Shown here: in pieces, positions 26,174 to 35,161 of the stretch
Numbering within the stretch: the first letter of the stretch is position 1
Layout of the letters: every line of letters starts with the position of its first letter
Assembly (NCBI GenBank): GCA_023435745.1
Contig: JAEZMD010000002.1
Span: 62,001 to 126,000 of the forward strand
Reading direction: 5' to 3'
Source of the DNA: Bacillota bacterium
GTDB lineage: Bacteria > Bacillota > Clostridia > Acetivibrionales > DTU013
Length of the DNA stretch: 64,000 nt
The notes under the pieces: generated by a model
The model's database searches: none
What the model was told of the DNA's origin: nothing
Seen by the model: only the letters and a program-made list of their open reading frames with translations
Translations under genes and position numbers: made by a program

Positions 26174-29100
26174 ATGAGTAGAAGGCTTTTACATCTGGGC
26201 TTGGATGTGGGCTCAACGACGGTGAAGCTTGTCGTCCTGGATGAGAATGATAAAGTTCAATACAGTAAATATCAAAGACATTTTTCAGATATCAGAAAAA
26301 CTATTTTTGATTTGGTAGATGAGACCTGCGCTCTGTTTGAGCGGGATGACCTGACGGTGACTCTGACAGGCTCCGGCGGCATTTCTGTGGCGCAATGGCT
26401 TTTTCTGGACTTCGAACAGGAGGTTATTGCAGCCACCGGTGCAATTCAGAGCCTGATTCCGCAGACGGATGTAGCCATCGAGTTGGGTGGAGAGGATGCG
26501 AAGATCACTTTTTTTAAGGGCGGCATCGAACAGAGGATGAACGGTACCTGCGCAGGTGGCACCGGCGCTTTTATCGACCAGATGGCCTCGCTCCTCCAGA
26601 CAGATGCGGCCGGGCTGAACAGGCTTGCCGAGGGCTGCAGGGTGATTTACCCCATAGCTGCAAGATGCGGCGTATTTGCTAAGACGGATATCCAGCCGCT
26701 GCTCAATGAGGGAGCGGCCAGGGAGGACATTGCGGCGTCTGTTTTCCAATCTGTTGTAAACCAGACCATTAGCGGTTTGGCCTGCGGCAGGCCGATACGG
26801 GGAAATGTGGCATTTTTAGGAGGCCCGTTGTATTTTCTTCCGGAGCTTCGCAAGAGATTTATTGAAACATTGGCATTGGAGGATGATCAGGTGATCTTCC
26901 CGGAGAATTCGCAGCTTTTTGTTGCGACCGGTGCGGCACTGGCTTCCAAATCCAAAAAGGTCATGAGCTTTAAGACGCTTCGCAGCAGGCTTCCAGCCAT
27001 TCACGCCGTTTCAGTGCACGAGGTGGAGAGGCTGAGCCCGCTTTTCAGGGACGAGATCGAGCTTGCTGAATTTAATCGAAGACATACCAGGCACAAGGTC
27101 CGCAGGAAGGAACTTGCAACCCATCACGGTGCATGCTATCTGGGTATCGACGCCGGTTCGACCACAACAAAGCTGGCTTTGACCGACGATGAGGGTGCTT
27201 TGATGTATTTCTTTTATGGAAGCAACAAGGGCAGTCCGCTCAAATCTGTGATTAGGGAACTGAAAAAGCTCTATGCCATGATGCCCGAGGACACCTATAT
27301 TGCCAATTCTACAGTGACAGGATATGGAGAAGGCCTGATCAAGGCTGCCATCCGTGTGGATATCGGTGAGATTGAGACTATTGCCCATTACAAGGCTGCC
27401 GAGCATTTCCTGCCCGGTGTCGAGTTTATTCTGGATATCGGCGGGCAGGATATGAAATGTATGCAGGTAAAAAATGGCGTGATTGATAACATTATGCTTA
27501 ACGAGGCTTGTTCGTCGGGGTGCGGCTCCTTTATAGAAACCTTTGCCACCTCACTGAATATGGGTGTTGAGGAGTTCGCAAGGGAAGCGCTGCTGGCGCA
27601 GAAGCCGGTGGACCTGGGCTCACGCTGCACTGTGTTCATCAATTCGAGAGTAAAACAGGCGCAGAAGGAAGGGGCATCCGTGGGTGATATTTCCGCGGGG
27701 CTTTCATATTCCGTTATTAAGAATGCGCTGATGAAGGTTATAAAGATACGCGATCCTAAGGAACTGGGCAAGAAAATCATCATACAGGGCGGGACATTTT
27801 ACAATACCGCTGTTTTGAGGAGCTTTGAGCTTATTTCCGGGCGTGAGGCCGTCAGACCAGACATTGCCGGGATTATGGGCGCATACGGCGCTGCGCTTAT
27901 TTCTCGTGAGCGCCTGCCGGAAAGGCGCAACAGTGAAGCCGGAAACAGCCGTGAAGCCGGAAACAACTGTAAGGGCCGATACGACAGTGAGGCTGGGTAC
28001 AATAGTGAGGCTGGGTACAATAGTGAGGCTGGAAACAGCCGTGAAGACGGCTACAGGAGCAGCATCATGGGAGCTGCCGAACTGGAAGGCTTCCAGACAG
28101 AGATTTCCATGAGCCGCTGTGACAAATGCAGCAACAAGTGTCTGCTGACAATCAACAATTTTGCCGACGGACGGACATTTGTATCGGGGAACCGCTGTGA
28201 ACGCGGCGCAGGAGGAGAGCTTCGCAAGGACAGTGTCCCTAATCTGTTTGATTTTAAATATAAGCTGATAACCTCATACAAATCGCTGGAGGAAAAGGAT
28301 GCAACGCGCGGTGTCATTGGGATTCCTAGGGTATTAAACCTGTATGAGAATTATCCGTTCTGGCATACGTTCTTTTCGGAATTGAAATTCCGTGTTGTAT
28401 TGTCACCCCGTTCAAGCCGGAAGGTTTATGAGATGGGCATTGAAACTATGCCGTCCGAATCGGTTTGTTACCCTGCGAAGCTAGTGCACGGACATATAAT
28501 GTGTCTGGTGAACAGCGGTGTTAAGAATATTTTTTATCCCTGCCTGCCATATGAAAAAAAGGAGGATGATAAGGCTGACAATTGCTATAACTGCCCCATC
28601 GTTACTTCTTATTCCGAGGTGATCCGCACCAATATGGAGGTACTGCAGGAGAAGAATGTCCGGTTTATGAATCCGTTTTTGCCCTATTATGATAAAAAGC
28701 GTCTTGGTAAGCGGCTGTATGAGGAGCTGAAGGACTTCGGAATAAGCAGACGCGAGGTGAAGGCGGCTGTGGATAAAGCCTGGCACGAGGATGAACGGGT
28801 TAAAAGGCTTGTAAGACAAAAAGGTGAAGAAGTAGTGTCGCAGTTGGACAAGACCGGCGGAAAGGGAATTGTGCTGGCCGGAAGGCCTTATCATATTGAT
28901 CCGGAGATCAATCACGGCATCCCCAATCTGATCACAGAGTTTGGGATGGCCGTACTGACCGAGGATTCAGTCGCGCATCTGGACATGGTCAGAAGGCCGC
29001 TGCGTATTGTGGACCAATGGACGTACCATACAAGGCTGTATTCCGCCGCGAGCTTTGTAGGGAGAAGGGATAATCTGGAACTGGTGCAGCTCAACTCGTT

Positions 29101-30616
29101 CGGCTGCGGACTGGATGCGGTGACAACTGACCAGGTGCAGGAGATAATTCATGCTGCGGGGAAAATCTATACGGTGCTGAAAATAGATGAGATTAGCAAT
29201 CTTGGGGCCGCAAGGATTCGCTTGCGTTCGCTGAAGGCTGCTATGGAGGAGCGGGACAGAGAAAACTACCGCACTGAGAAGAAGCGTTATATGTTTAAAA
29301 AGGTGCCATTTACAGAGGAAATGCGGCCAAGGCATACGATTCTGGCGCCGCAGATGTCTCCGATCCATTTTCAGTTTTTAGAACCTGCATTTCAGGAGGC
29401 GGGCTATAATCTGGAAATTCTGCCCTCCGTTGACAGAGCAGCCGTCGATGAAGGCCTGAAGCATGTAAACAATGATGCATGTTACCCGTCCATACTGACA
29501 ACGGGGCAATTGATCAAGGCACTGAAGTCCGGCCGGTATGATTTGGATAATACTTCGCTGATCATATCGCAGACGGGAGGCGGCTGCAGGGCGACAAACT
29601 ATATCGGTTTTATCAGGAAGGCGATCAGGGATGCCGGCTTTGAGAATGTGCCGGTCATTTCGCTCAATGCGCTGGGACTGGAGAGCAATCCCGGTTTCAA
29701 GCTGTCCGGTGGACTTTTGAATAAGGCGCTGATAGCACTGGTATATGGCGATTTGCTCATGCGAGTGCTGTACAGGGTGCGGCCATACGAGAAGATCAAG
29801 GGCTCGGCAAACCTGCTGTATGAAAGCTGGGCGGAACGCTGTATCGCTTCTGTCCGGAGCGGAAAGCACAGTGAATTCAGGCGCAACATACGCATGATCG
29901 TTGATGATTTCGACCGGCTTGAAATCGTAGACATCCGCAAGCCAAGAGTCGGTTTGGTCGGGGAGATCCTTGTCAAATTCCATCCCACCGCCAATAATGG
30001 TGTTGTGGATGTAATCGAAAAAGAAGGTGCGGAGGCAGTGATGCCTGATTTAATCGACTTTTTCCTGTATTGCGCTTATGGGGCGAATTTTAAGCGCAAG
30101 TTTCTGGCTGAGAGGTTTCTGGTAAAATTGGCGAACAATCTGGCGATTGCCGGTATTGAATATTATAGAAAATATATGAAGAAGGTGCTGGCAGCCAGTA
30201 AACGGTTTGATCCGCCTACCACGATTTTTAAACTGGCTGAAAAGGCTGAAAAGATCCTGTCTCTGGGCAATTGCACGGGAGAGGGGTGGTTTCTGACGGC
30301 GGAGATGATTGAGCTTATCCAGGAGGGAGCGACCAATATTGTCTGTATGCAACCGTTTGCGTGCCTGCCCAATCATGTAACCGGTAAAGGCATGATCAAG
30401 GCGCTGAAGAAGGAGTTCCCGACGGCGAATATCGTACCGGTGGACTATGATCCCGGAGCCAGCGAGGTCAACCAATTGAACAGGATCAAGCTTATGCTTG
30501 CAGCGGCATTCAAGAATCTGGAGGAAGAAGAGAGGCGCATACGGACTGACCGCCATGGATATACACAGCCTGCACAACAGAAATGTAGTCAGCCTGCACA
30601 CCAGGAAGCGGAGTGA
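26174..30616 (+). CDS. Giant 2-hydroxyacyl-CoA dehydratase activase-like protein (BadF/BadG domains plus HgdB-like part)
   Basis: A 1480-residue cytoplasmic protein. Two ASKHA ATPase modules start HLGLDVGSTTVKL and CYLGIDAGSTTTKL (about residue 321). Each has cluster cysteines (NGTCAGGTGAF near 125, LNEACSSGCGSF near 442). A hydrophilic repeat insert lies at about 585-630. A Cys-rich segment (SRCDKCSNKCLL, about 646), a DUF2229-type region and an HgdB-like C-terminus (CLPNHVTGKGM) follow. Activases use ATP and a [4Fe-4S] cluster to inject an electron into (R)-2-hydroxyacyl-CoA dehydratases. Large fusions of this type are widespread in clostridia and their substrate is generally unknown. I start at the ATG at 26174; the TTG at 26159 is possible. 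No partner dehydratase gene lies nearby. Confidence 0.88.
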   Translation: MSRRLLHLGLDVGSTTVKLVVLDENDKVQYSKYQRHFSDIRKTIFDLVDETCALFERDDLTVTLTGSGGISVAQWLFLDFEQEVIAATGAIQSLIPQTDVAIELGGEDAKITFFKGGIEQRMNGTCAGGTGAFIDQMASLLQTDAAGLNRLAEGCRVIYPIAARCGVFAKTDIQPLLNEGAAREDIAASVFQSVVNQTISGLACGRPIRGNVAFLGGPLYFLPELRKRFIETLALEDDQVIFPENSQLFVATGAALASKSKKVMSFKTLRSRLPAIHAVSVHEVERLSPLFRDEIELAEFNRRHTRHKVRRKELATHHGACYLGIDAGSTTTKLALTDDEGALMYFFYGSNKGSPLKSVIRELKKLYAMMPEDTYIANSTVTGYGEGLIKAAIRVDIGEIETIAHYKAAEHFLPGVEFILDIGGQDMKCMQVKNGVIDNIMLNEACSSGCGSFIETFATSLNMGVEEFAREALLAQKPVDLGSRCTVFINSRVKQAQKEGASVGDISAGLSYSVIKNALMKVIKIRDPKELGKKIIIQGGTFYNTAVLRSFELISGREAVRPDIAGIMGAYGAALISRERLPERRNSEAGNSREAGNNCKGRYDSEAGYNSEAGYNSEAGNSREDGYRSSIMGAAELEGFQTEISMSRCDKCSNKCLLTINNFADGRTFVSGNRCERGAGGELRKDSVPNLFDFKYKLITSYKSLEEKDATRGVIGIPRVLNLYENYPFWHTFFSELKFRVVLSPRSSRKVYEMGIETMPSESVCYPAKLVHGHIMCLVNSGVKNIFYPCLPYEKKEDDKADNCYNCPIVTSYSEVIRTNMEVLQEKNVRFMNPFLPYYDKKRLGKRLYEELKDFGISRREVKAAVDKAWHEDERVKRLVRQKGEEVVSQLDKTGGKGIVLAGRPYHIDPEINHGIPNLITEFGMAVLTEDSVAHLDMVRRPLRIVDQWTYHTRLYSAASFVGRRDNLELVQLNSFGCGLDAVTTDQVQEIIHAAGKIYTVLKIDEISNLGAARIRLRSLKAAMEERDRENYRTEKKRYMFKKVPFTEEMRPRHTILAPQMSPIHFQFLEPAFQEAGYNLEILPSVDRAAVDEGLKHVNNDACYPSILTTGQLIKALKSGRYDLDNTSLIISQTGGGCRATNYIGFIRKAIRDAGFENVPVISLNALGLESNPGFKLSGGLLNKALIALVYGDLLMRVLYRVRPYEKIKGSANLLYESWAERCIASVRSGKHSEFRRNIRMIVDDFDRLEIVDIRKPRVGLVGEILVKFHPTANNGVVDVIEKEGAEAVMPDLIDFFLYCAYGANFKRKFLAERFLVKLANNLAIAGIEYYRKYMKKVLAASKRFDPPTTIFKLAEKAEKILSLGNCTGEGWFLTAEMIELIQEGATNIVCMQPFACLPNHVTGKGMIKALKKEFPTANIVPVDYDPGASEVNQLNRIKLMLAAAFKNLEEEERRIRTDRHGYTQPAQQKCSQPAHQEAE
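27986..28030 (+). repeat. In-frame 18-bp tandem repeat inside the activase-like gene
   Basis: AGTGAGGCTGGGTACAAT is repeated exactly at 27986-28003 and 28004-28021, and a third partial copy starts at 28022. It encodes repeated SEAGYN units within a wider run of related NSEAG/SREAG motifs (27920-28060). The insert separates the second ATPase domain from the Cys-rich segment and is probably a flexible linker that grew by slippage. Confidence 0.85.
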
Positions 30617-30657
30617 TAGCCCGGAAAGCAGTCGCGGCACTGAGGCAAGCATCCGGC

Positions 30658-30690
30658 AAAAAACCCGGAGAAACGGTTCCCGGGTTTTTT
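30658..30690. terminator. Bidirectional terminator between activase-like gene and small minus-strand gene
   Basis: Arms AAAAAACCCGG and CCGGGTTTTTT around an 11-base loop. It has a T-run on both strands and sits between convergent genes, so it can end both. Confidence 0.9.
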
Positions 30691-30712
30691 ATCAGGATAT
30701 CATTGCCGAAAA

Positions 30713-30844
30713 TTATCTGCGGCGTCTTTTCTTTTTTGCAGCAGCCATTCTGGCGTCATGCTTTTTTATGGATATGCTTATTCCAAGAGCAAACAATCCA
30801 AAGACGAGGAGCACTCCTATAATATAATAAGTTTGCATGGGCAT
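30713..30844 (-). CDS. Small single-TM protein, 43 residues
   Basis: This short gene encodes MPMQTYYIIGVLL, continuing through a hydrophobic segment (about residues 6-26) to a basic tail ARMAAAKKKRRRR. A sigma-A-like promoter lies upstream and a terminator downstream. A weak AAAGGT site precedes the ATG, with a second in-frame ATG two codons later. The pattern is that of a small membrane protein with a cytoplasmic basic tail. I do not recognise a family. It lies in the gap between the activase-like gene and the response regulator and may be co-transcribed with neither. Confidence 0.55.
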   Translation of the reverse strand: MPMQTYYIIGVLLVFGLFALGISISIKKHDARMAAAKKKRRRR

Positions 30845-30889
30845 TGAACTCTTACCTTTCTGTCGATTATTTTATAAATTTTCACAACA

Positions 30890-30918
30890 ATTATATCTGC
30901 AAGCATTGGATAAGGCAA
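30890..30918 (-). promoter_or_regulatory. Promoter of the 43-residue membrane protein gene
   Basis: On the minus strand, TTGCCT (30918-30913) and TATAAT (30895-30890) are separated by 17 bp, about 45 bp upstream of the small ORF. Confidence 0.6.
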
Positions 30919-30954
30919 GTCTGTTTAAGTTAAGTCACGTATTTTTTAAAGTAG

Positions 30955-31659
30955 TCAGGACACGTTTATGAGGCGATAGCCGACGTTTCTTACAGTCTCT
31001 ATTACAATGTCATTTCCGTCCCCAAATGCTTCGAATTTGCAGCGTAGTCTTCTGATATGCACATCAACGGTTCTGGTCTCCAGAGAATAATCCTCTTGCC
31101 ATAGTGTATCCAGAATTTCGTCGCGCGAAAAAACCTTTCCCGGTTTTCTGGCTAATAAGGTCAACAGCTCATATTCTTTATAGGAGAGAGATAAAAGGTT
31201 ACTTTTATAATATACGCTTCGTGTAACGGTATCAATCTGAAGATTATTCAGCTCGATTTTCCCCGAATTGCCTAGTTGTGACTGATCGGCTCTGCGAAGC
31301 AGGGATTTGACTCTGGCAACAAGCTCATAATAACGGATAGGCTTTCCGATGTAATCATCCGCGCCCAGCTCCAGACCGATGACACTGTCAAATTCGCTGT
31401 TTTTACTGGTAAGCATGATGACAGGTATATGTTGACAGGAAGGGGTGGCTCGAATTTGCCGAAGAGCCTCAAGGCCATCCATCCCGGGCAGTAAAACATC
31501 CAGAATAATGACGTCAAAATTACAGTTTTTTACGGAGGTTAAAGCTTCTTCTCCGGAATTAGCTGTTGTTACTTCATATCCATTTTGCCTGAGAGCCGAT
31601 TCCAAAAGACGGCAAATGTTTTTTTCATCATCCACTACTAGAATACTTTTACCTGACAT
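30955..31659 (-). CDS. OmpR/PhoB-family response regulator, orphan
   Basis: A 234-residue two-domain regulator. The receiver domain (residues 1-120) has the acidic pair in ILVVDDEKNI, the phosphoacceptor Asp in DVIILDVLLPGMDG, and the conserved Thr and Lys in VIMLTSKNSEF and DDYIGKPIRYYEL. The C-terminal winged helix has SYKEYELLTLLARKPGKVF, LETRTVDVHIRRLR and the ending VRNVGYRL. No histidine kinase gene is adjacent. It is transcribed divergently from the contractile-injection locus, and the 189-bp gap between them holds a palindromic motif that recurs inside the locus, so it is a candidate regulator of that locus. The best promoter I see for it is weak (TTGATT-18-TAAACT at 31731-31702). Confidence 0.93.
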   Translation of the reverse strand: MSGKSILVVDDEKNICRLLESALRQNGYEVTTANSGEEALTSVKNCNFDVIILDVLLPGMDGLEALRQIRATPSCQHIPVIMLTSKNSEFDSVIGLELGADDYIGKPIRYYELVARVKSLLRRADQSQLGNSGKIELNNLQIDTVTRSVYYKSNLLSLSYKEYELLTLLARKPGKVFSRDEILDTLWQEDYSLETRTVDVHIRRLRCKFEAFGDGNDIVIETVRNVGYRLINVS

Positions 31660-31738
31660 TTACAAAAACCCCCGAGGCAGCAAAAAATATCTGACTGTTT
31701 CAGTTTACCATAAAGATAGTCGAATAATCAATTATTTT

Positions 31739-31760
31739 GTTTACATGTATGTAACATTAA
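31739..31760. promoter_or_regulatory. Palindromic operator-like motif, eCIS promoter region
   Basis: GTTTACATGTATGTAACATTAA contains inverted arms TTACAT and ATGTAA around GT. A 22-bp sequence matching at 18 positions occurs at 35009-35030, upstream of the second part of the locus. It lies about 90 bp upstream of the first eCIS-associated gene and about 80 bp upstream of the divergent response regulator. Confidence 0.55.
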
Positions 31761-31848
31761 GTCGATAAATTTTACAATGGCATGATAAAATTTCTACATT
31801 AATGACAAAAATGAAAACCAGCCAAGTCGTTTTGTATGAGGTGAAGCT

Positions 31849-32340
31849 GTGAAGGAGTCAAAAAGGCAGGGAAGATCCACAGAGCGGGAGCAGTCCTGGG
31901 AAAGGGAAGCATCAGCCGAAAAGCAGAGCGCTGTAAAAAGCGTTTCCGATATACAAAGCGCAGCTGCATTTGCGGCGGCGCTTTCTCAGGGGATGATTCC
32001 GCATACATTGGAGCCCAGGCTCTTTTCAACTCTGAGCAGTATCGGAAATTATTCTTTTCTTCAAGCACTTGAAAATAAAGAAAACATAGACAAAGTTATA
32101 AAAAGCACTGCAGAGAGAGAAGTTTTCAACAGGGAGAAAAAGGATGCTCTGTTGGAGATGCTTGCTCAGGAGTTTGGTCAGCAAGCAAATAGGGTGGAGG
32201 TAATGCCCGAAATACAGAAGGATGAACAAATTCCGAATATGGCGGCAAATGATACGGCAGCATATGATACAGCGTCAAGTGATAGGGCTTATATATCTGC
32301 GCTGACGCCGGTTTCTTTTGATCAGGGGGCGATGGTATGA
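31849..32340 (+). CDS. Unknown protein, first gene of the contractile-injection locus
   Basis: A 163-residue hydrophilic protein that I do not recognise. Residues 1-30 are rich in Lys, Arg, Glu and Ser. A helical core follows (DIQSAAAFAAALSQGMIPHT, then an EPRLFSTLSSIGNYSFLQAL stretch). The tail has a DTAAYDTASSD repeat. There is no signal peptide or membrane segment. The start is GTG at 31849 with GAGGTG five bases upstream. Its stop overlaps the start of the next gene by 4 bp, so it is co-translated with the YbjN-like and ATPase genes. Possible roles are particle assembly factor or cargo; the sequence does not decide. Confidence 0.7.
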   Translation: MKESKRQGRSTEREQSWEREASAEKQSAVKSVSDIQSAAAFAAALSQGMIPHTLEPRLFSTLSSIGNYSFLQALENKENIDKVIKSTAEREVFNREKKDALLEMLAQEFGQQANRVEVMPEIQKDEQIPNMAANDTAAYDTASSDRAYISALTPVSFDQGAMV

Positions 32341-32780
32341 TTCTTAAGGTGCAGGAAATCCTTGAACAGGAAGGCTGGCATTATGAAAAAAGGGATAATG
32401 ACGTACTTCTGGTTGTATCTTACCTGACCAGAAAGTGGAAGATGGTAGTCAGCTGTGACGGCGACGGACGGATATGCTGTTTTTCAGTATACCCATGGCA
32501 GGCAGCAGCGGACGGATCAGTCACAGCGGACAGGCAGGCAGCGATCATGGCGGCTCTAAATGATCTGAATCTGGCTCAGCGCCGCGGCTGCTTTATGTTA
32601 AATCCAAAGGATCTGAGTGTGGTTTACCGCTGTGGTGTACAAATATTGGACGAATTTACGGCTCAGGATTATATAAAGGACATTCTTTTTTCCAGCGTGG
32701 CATCTGTCAACAGAAACTGGGAGAAAATCTACAGTATTATAAGGGGAGGCAGCAATGGAGAACGATGTGTGGAATATTGA
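32337..32780 (+). CDS. YbjN-like / secretion-chaperone-fold protein
   Basis: A 147-residue soluble protein. The N-terminal pattern (VQEILEQEGWHYEKRDNDV, then VVSYLTRKWKMVV) and helical C-terminal half look like the YbjN / type III secretion chaperone-like fold. This is a pattern judgement, not an alignment. It lies between a 163-residue unknown gene (4-bp overlap) and the AAA+ ATPase gene (26-bp overlap), so it is tightly coupled to the contractile system and could chaperone a component or cargo. Confidence 0.55.
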   Translation: MILKVQEILEQEGWHYEKRDNDVLLVVSYLTRKWKMVVSCDGDGRICCFSVYPWQAAADGSVTADRQAAIMAALNDLNLAQRRGCFMLNPKDLSVVYRCGVQILDEFTAQDYIKDILFSSVASVNRNWEKIYSIIRGGSNGERCVEY

Positions 32781-34965
32781 CGCGGAGAAGCTGAACAAGC
32801 CCTATGAGGATCAGCGGGAGATGATGACCGATTTCATGACTCTGCTTGATATGCGGATATATTATCTTTATAAATATCACATGTGGGTGGGACCTGAAAA
32901 CAATTTGCAGAACATGATGGGTCTTGCGGTATCCCGGGCAGAGTTTGAGATGAATCTTACAAGGGCGGTTGATTCAGTCATAGGTGTAAATCTGAAAGAA
33001 GAAGAAATCGCTGATATCGAGTCACTCAATGGATATTTCTCAGTAAGGCTGAAGAAAACCGCCGTTTCCCATCATGAGCTGCCGATGCTGCAGCTGATCA
33101 AAAAGTTCTCATTGGATGACTTTGCCGGAAATTGCCTACTTCTTGCATATGCGGTACAAATGGATAAAAAGTATGAAAAAATATTCGCGTTTTTGCAGGA
33201 TGATATTACAAAGAAGCTTCCGACAGCTGAAACTGCAATCAAGCTTTTTGCAATGCCCGGGGAAATGACGGCGGATTATTATCACTATTTCACACAGAAC
33301 AGTGCTCTCACCAGATTTTTGCTAAACCCTTCCGAAGAAAACGACTCGCTTTTCAACATCAAAATCAGCTTACGGGAACGGTTGGTAAATTATCTCATAG
33401 GAAATAATACCAGGCTTGATAACGGCTTTATTGATATTTTTTGTGGGGAGGATCCGCTTCATGCGCTTGAGGTCAATGACTTTACCGCCCGCTGTATTGA
33501 TTCGATATTATCCTCCCAATCACAGACCTGCGGTGAAAGCCGCGAGACTGTCCTTATCTTTATAACGGGCAGGAAAGGAAGCGGCAGAAAGTTTCAGGTC
33601 AGGCATGCTGTACGCAGAAAGGGTGGAAGCTGCCTTTTTGTAAATATGAAGGCCCTGTTAGAGGCAACGGGTTCCATGGGGGTCAAGGTGCATGAAGCTA
33701 TCTGCGAGGCTGTTCTGAATAGTGCATATCTTTGCTTTACAGGCTTTGAACCTCTGCTTGAGGAGAATAGCCAGAGAGAACTATACGACTTTATTGCCGC
33801 TATGACTCAGGATACGGCATATCTTCCCGGAACAGTGTTCATTACGTCAGAAAAAATATGGAAAGAGACAAACCTGCCAAGCAGCTTCATTAAAGCTGAT
33901 ATCGCAATTGACCCGGTTGATGAAAACATGAGGCTGCATTTATGGGAGTCATTTACCCGAGGGAGAAGTCTGGATAATGAGATTGATCTGGCTGAGCTGG
34001 CCTCCAAATTCAGGTTTACCCCCGGACAGATACGAAGCGCTGTTGAACAGGCGTCGGGTCTGTGTGATATCTACGGATGTAATGCAATTGATACCGCGAC
34101 ACTGCATAAAAGCTGTTACGCCCAGGTGGTAATGCGCCTCGATACTCTTGCCGACAAGGTTGAACCTGCATATGCATGGGAGGATCTGGTGCTGCCTGAT
34201 GATCAGGTGGCGCTCCTTAAGGAGGCGTGTACACATGTTAAATTCAGACATACGGTATATCAGCAGTGGAATTTCGACCGAAAGGTATCGTATGGGAAAG
34301 GCTTGTCCATGTTGTTTTCCGGGCCTCCAGGCACAGGGAAAACAATGGCGGCCCAGGTTATTGCAAATCAGCTTCATATGGAAATGTATAAGATACAGCT
34401 TTCACAGGTGGTCAGCAAATACATAGGTGAAACGGAAAAAAATCTGAGGCAGGTTTTTGAGGAGGCGAAAAATGCTAACTGTATCTTGTTTTTTGATGAG
34501 ACGGATGCACTGTTCGGAAAAAGGTCGGAGGTCAAGGATGCACATGACAGGCATGCCAATATCGAAACAGCGTACCTCTTGCAGCAGATTGAGGAGTATG
34601 ACGGTGTCATCATTATGGCAACCAATTTGCTCCAGAATATAGATAATGCCTTTATGCGCAGAATCAACTTCGTCATTTCCTTTCCTTTCCCTGATGTGCC
34701 TACCAGAAGAATGCTATGGGGTAAGATGCTCAGTACCGGCGCCCCAATTTCTGAAGATGTGAACCTGGACTTTATAGCGGAACAGTTTAAACTTGCAGGA
34801 GGGAATATTAAGAATATTGTAATACATGCGGCCTTTCAGGCGGCGGCAGATAGGTCTTCCATATCCATGAGGCACCTTCTGAAGAGTACTGTCAATGAGC
34901 AGCGTAAAAACAATATTATTATTGTGAAGGAGGACTTGAAGGAATACTCCGATCTGGTTTTCTGA
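32755..34965 (+). CDS. AAA+ ATPase of the contractile injection system (Afp15-like)
   Basis: A 736-residue protein with two ATPase-like halves. The first (about residues 265-470) has a degenerate P-loop, ITGRKGSGRKFQ. The second is canonical: Walker A FSGPPGTGKTMAAQ near 521, Walker B CILFFDETDALFGKR near 576, arginine-finger region MATNLLQNIDNAFMRRINF. Proteins of this kind are found with essentially all eCIS loci (Afp15/Pvc15 type) and are thought to act in assembly or loading; sheath-recycling ClpV is the T6SS analogue. Here it is near the 5' end of the locus rather than near the 3' end as in Afp. RBS AGGGGAGG lies inside the previous ORF. Confidence 0.9.
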   Translation: MENDVWNIDAEKLNKPYEDQREMMTDFMTLLDMRIYYLYKYHMWVGPENNLQNMMGLAVSRAEFEMNLTRAVDSVIGVNLKEEEIADIESLNGYFSVRLKKTAVSHHELPMLQLIKKFSLDDFAGNCLLLAYAVQMDKKYEKIFAFLQDDITKKLPTAETAIKLFAMPGEMTADYYHYFTQNSALTRFLLNPSEENDSLFNIKISLRERLVNYLIGNNTRLDNGFIDIFCGEDPLHALEVNDFTARCIDSILSSQSQTCGESRETVLIFITGRKGSGRKFQVRHAVRRKGGSCLFVNMKALLEATGSMGVKVHEAICEAVLNSAYLCFTGFEPLLEENSQRELYDFIAAMTQDTAYLPGTVFITSEKIWKETNLPSSFIKADIAIDPVDENMRLHLWESFTRGRSLDNEIDLAELASKFRFTPGQIRSAVEQASGLCDIYGCNAIDTATLHKSCYAQVVMRLDTLADKVEPAYAWEDLVLPDDQVALLKEACTHVKFRHTVYQQWNFDRKVSYGKGLSMLFSGPPGTGKTMAAQVIANQLHMEMYKIQLSQVVSKYIGETEKNLRQVFEEAKNANCILFFDETDALFGKRSEVKDAHDRHANIETAYLLQQIEEYDGVIIMATNLLQNIDNAFMRRINFVISFPFPDVPTRRMLWGKMLSTGAPISEDVNLDFIAEQFKLAGGNIKNIVIHAAFQAAADRSSISMRHLLKSTVNEQRKNNIIIVKEDLKEYSDLVF

Positions 34966-34979
34966 TGCTTTTACAGTGG

Positions 34980-35039
34980 TGTAATATAGTTCACACTCCT
35001 GTTACATAGTTTACACGAATGTAATATAAATCATCAATA
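34980..35039. promoter_or_regulatory. Three 20-bp direct repeats, operator-like, upstream of the sheath gene cluster
   Basis: The units start TGTAATATAGTTCACAC (34980), TGTTACATAGTTTACAC (35000) and TGTAATATAAATCATCA (35020), exactly 20 bp (two helical turns) apart. Part of this block (35009-35030) matches the palindrome at 31739-31760. The array lies in the 196-bp gap between the ATPase gene and the next gene. A TATAAT at 35096-35101 lies downstream, without a clear -35. Direct repeats at this spacing are typical targets of OmpR-family regulators. Confidence 0.55.
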
Positions 35040-35161
35040 ATTGACAATGAGTGACACATAATTACATAAAACGAGTGCTATTTTTTTAATATTTTTATAA
35101 TATGGTAATGTGGTTTTCGGGAGCTTAACGCATATTTATTTTTGTTGATATGGAGTAAGTA

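Noticed and set aside
30498..30827. Plus-strand ORFs after the activase-like gene
   Set aside because: They run across the stop of the activase-like gene and through the terminator, have no good start, and the opposite strand holds a better-supported small gene with promoter.
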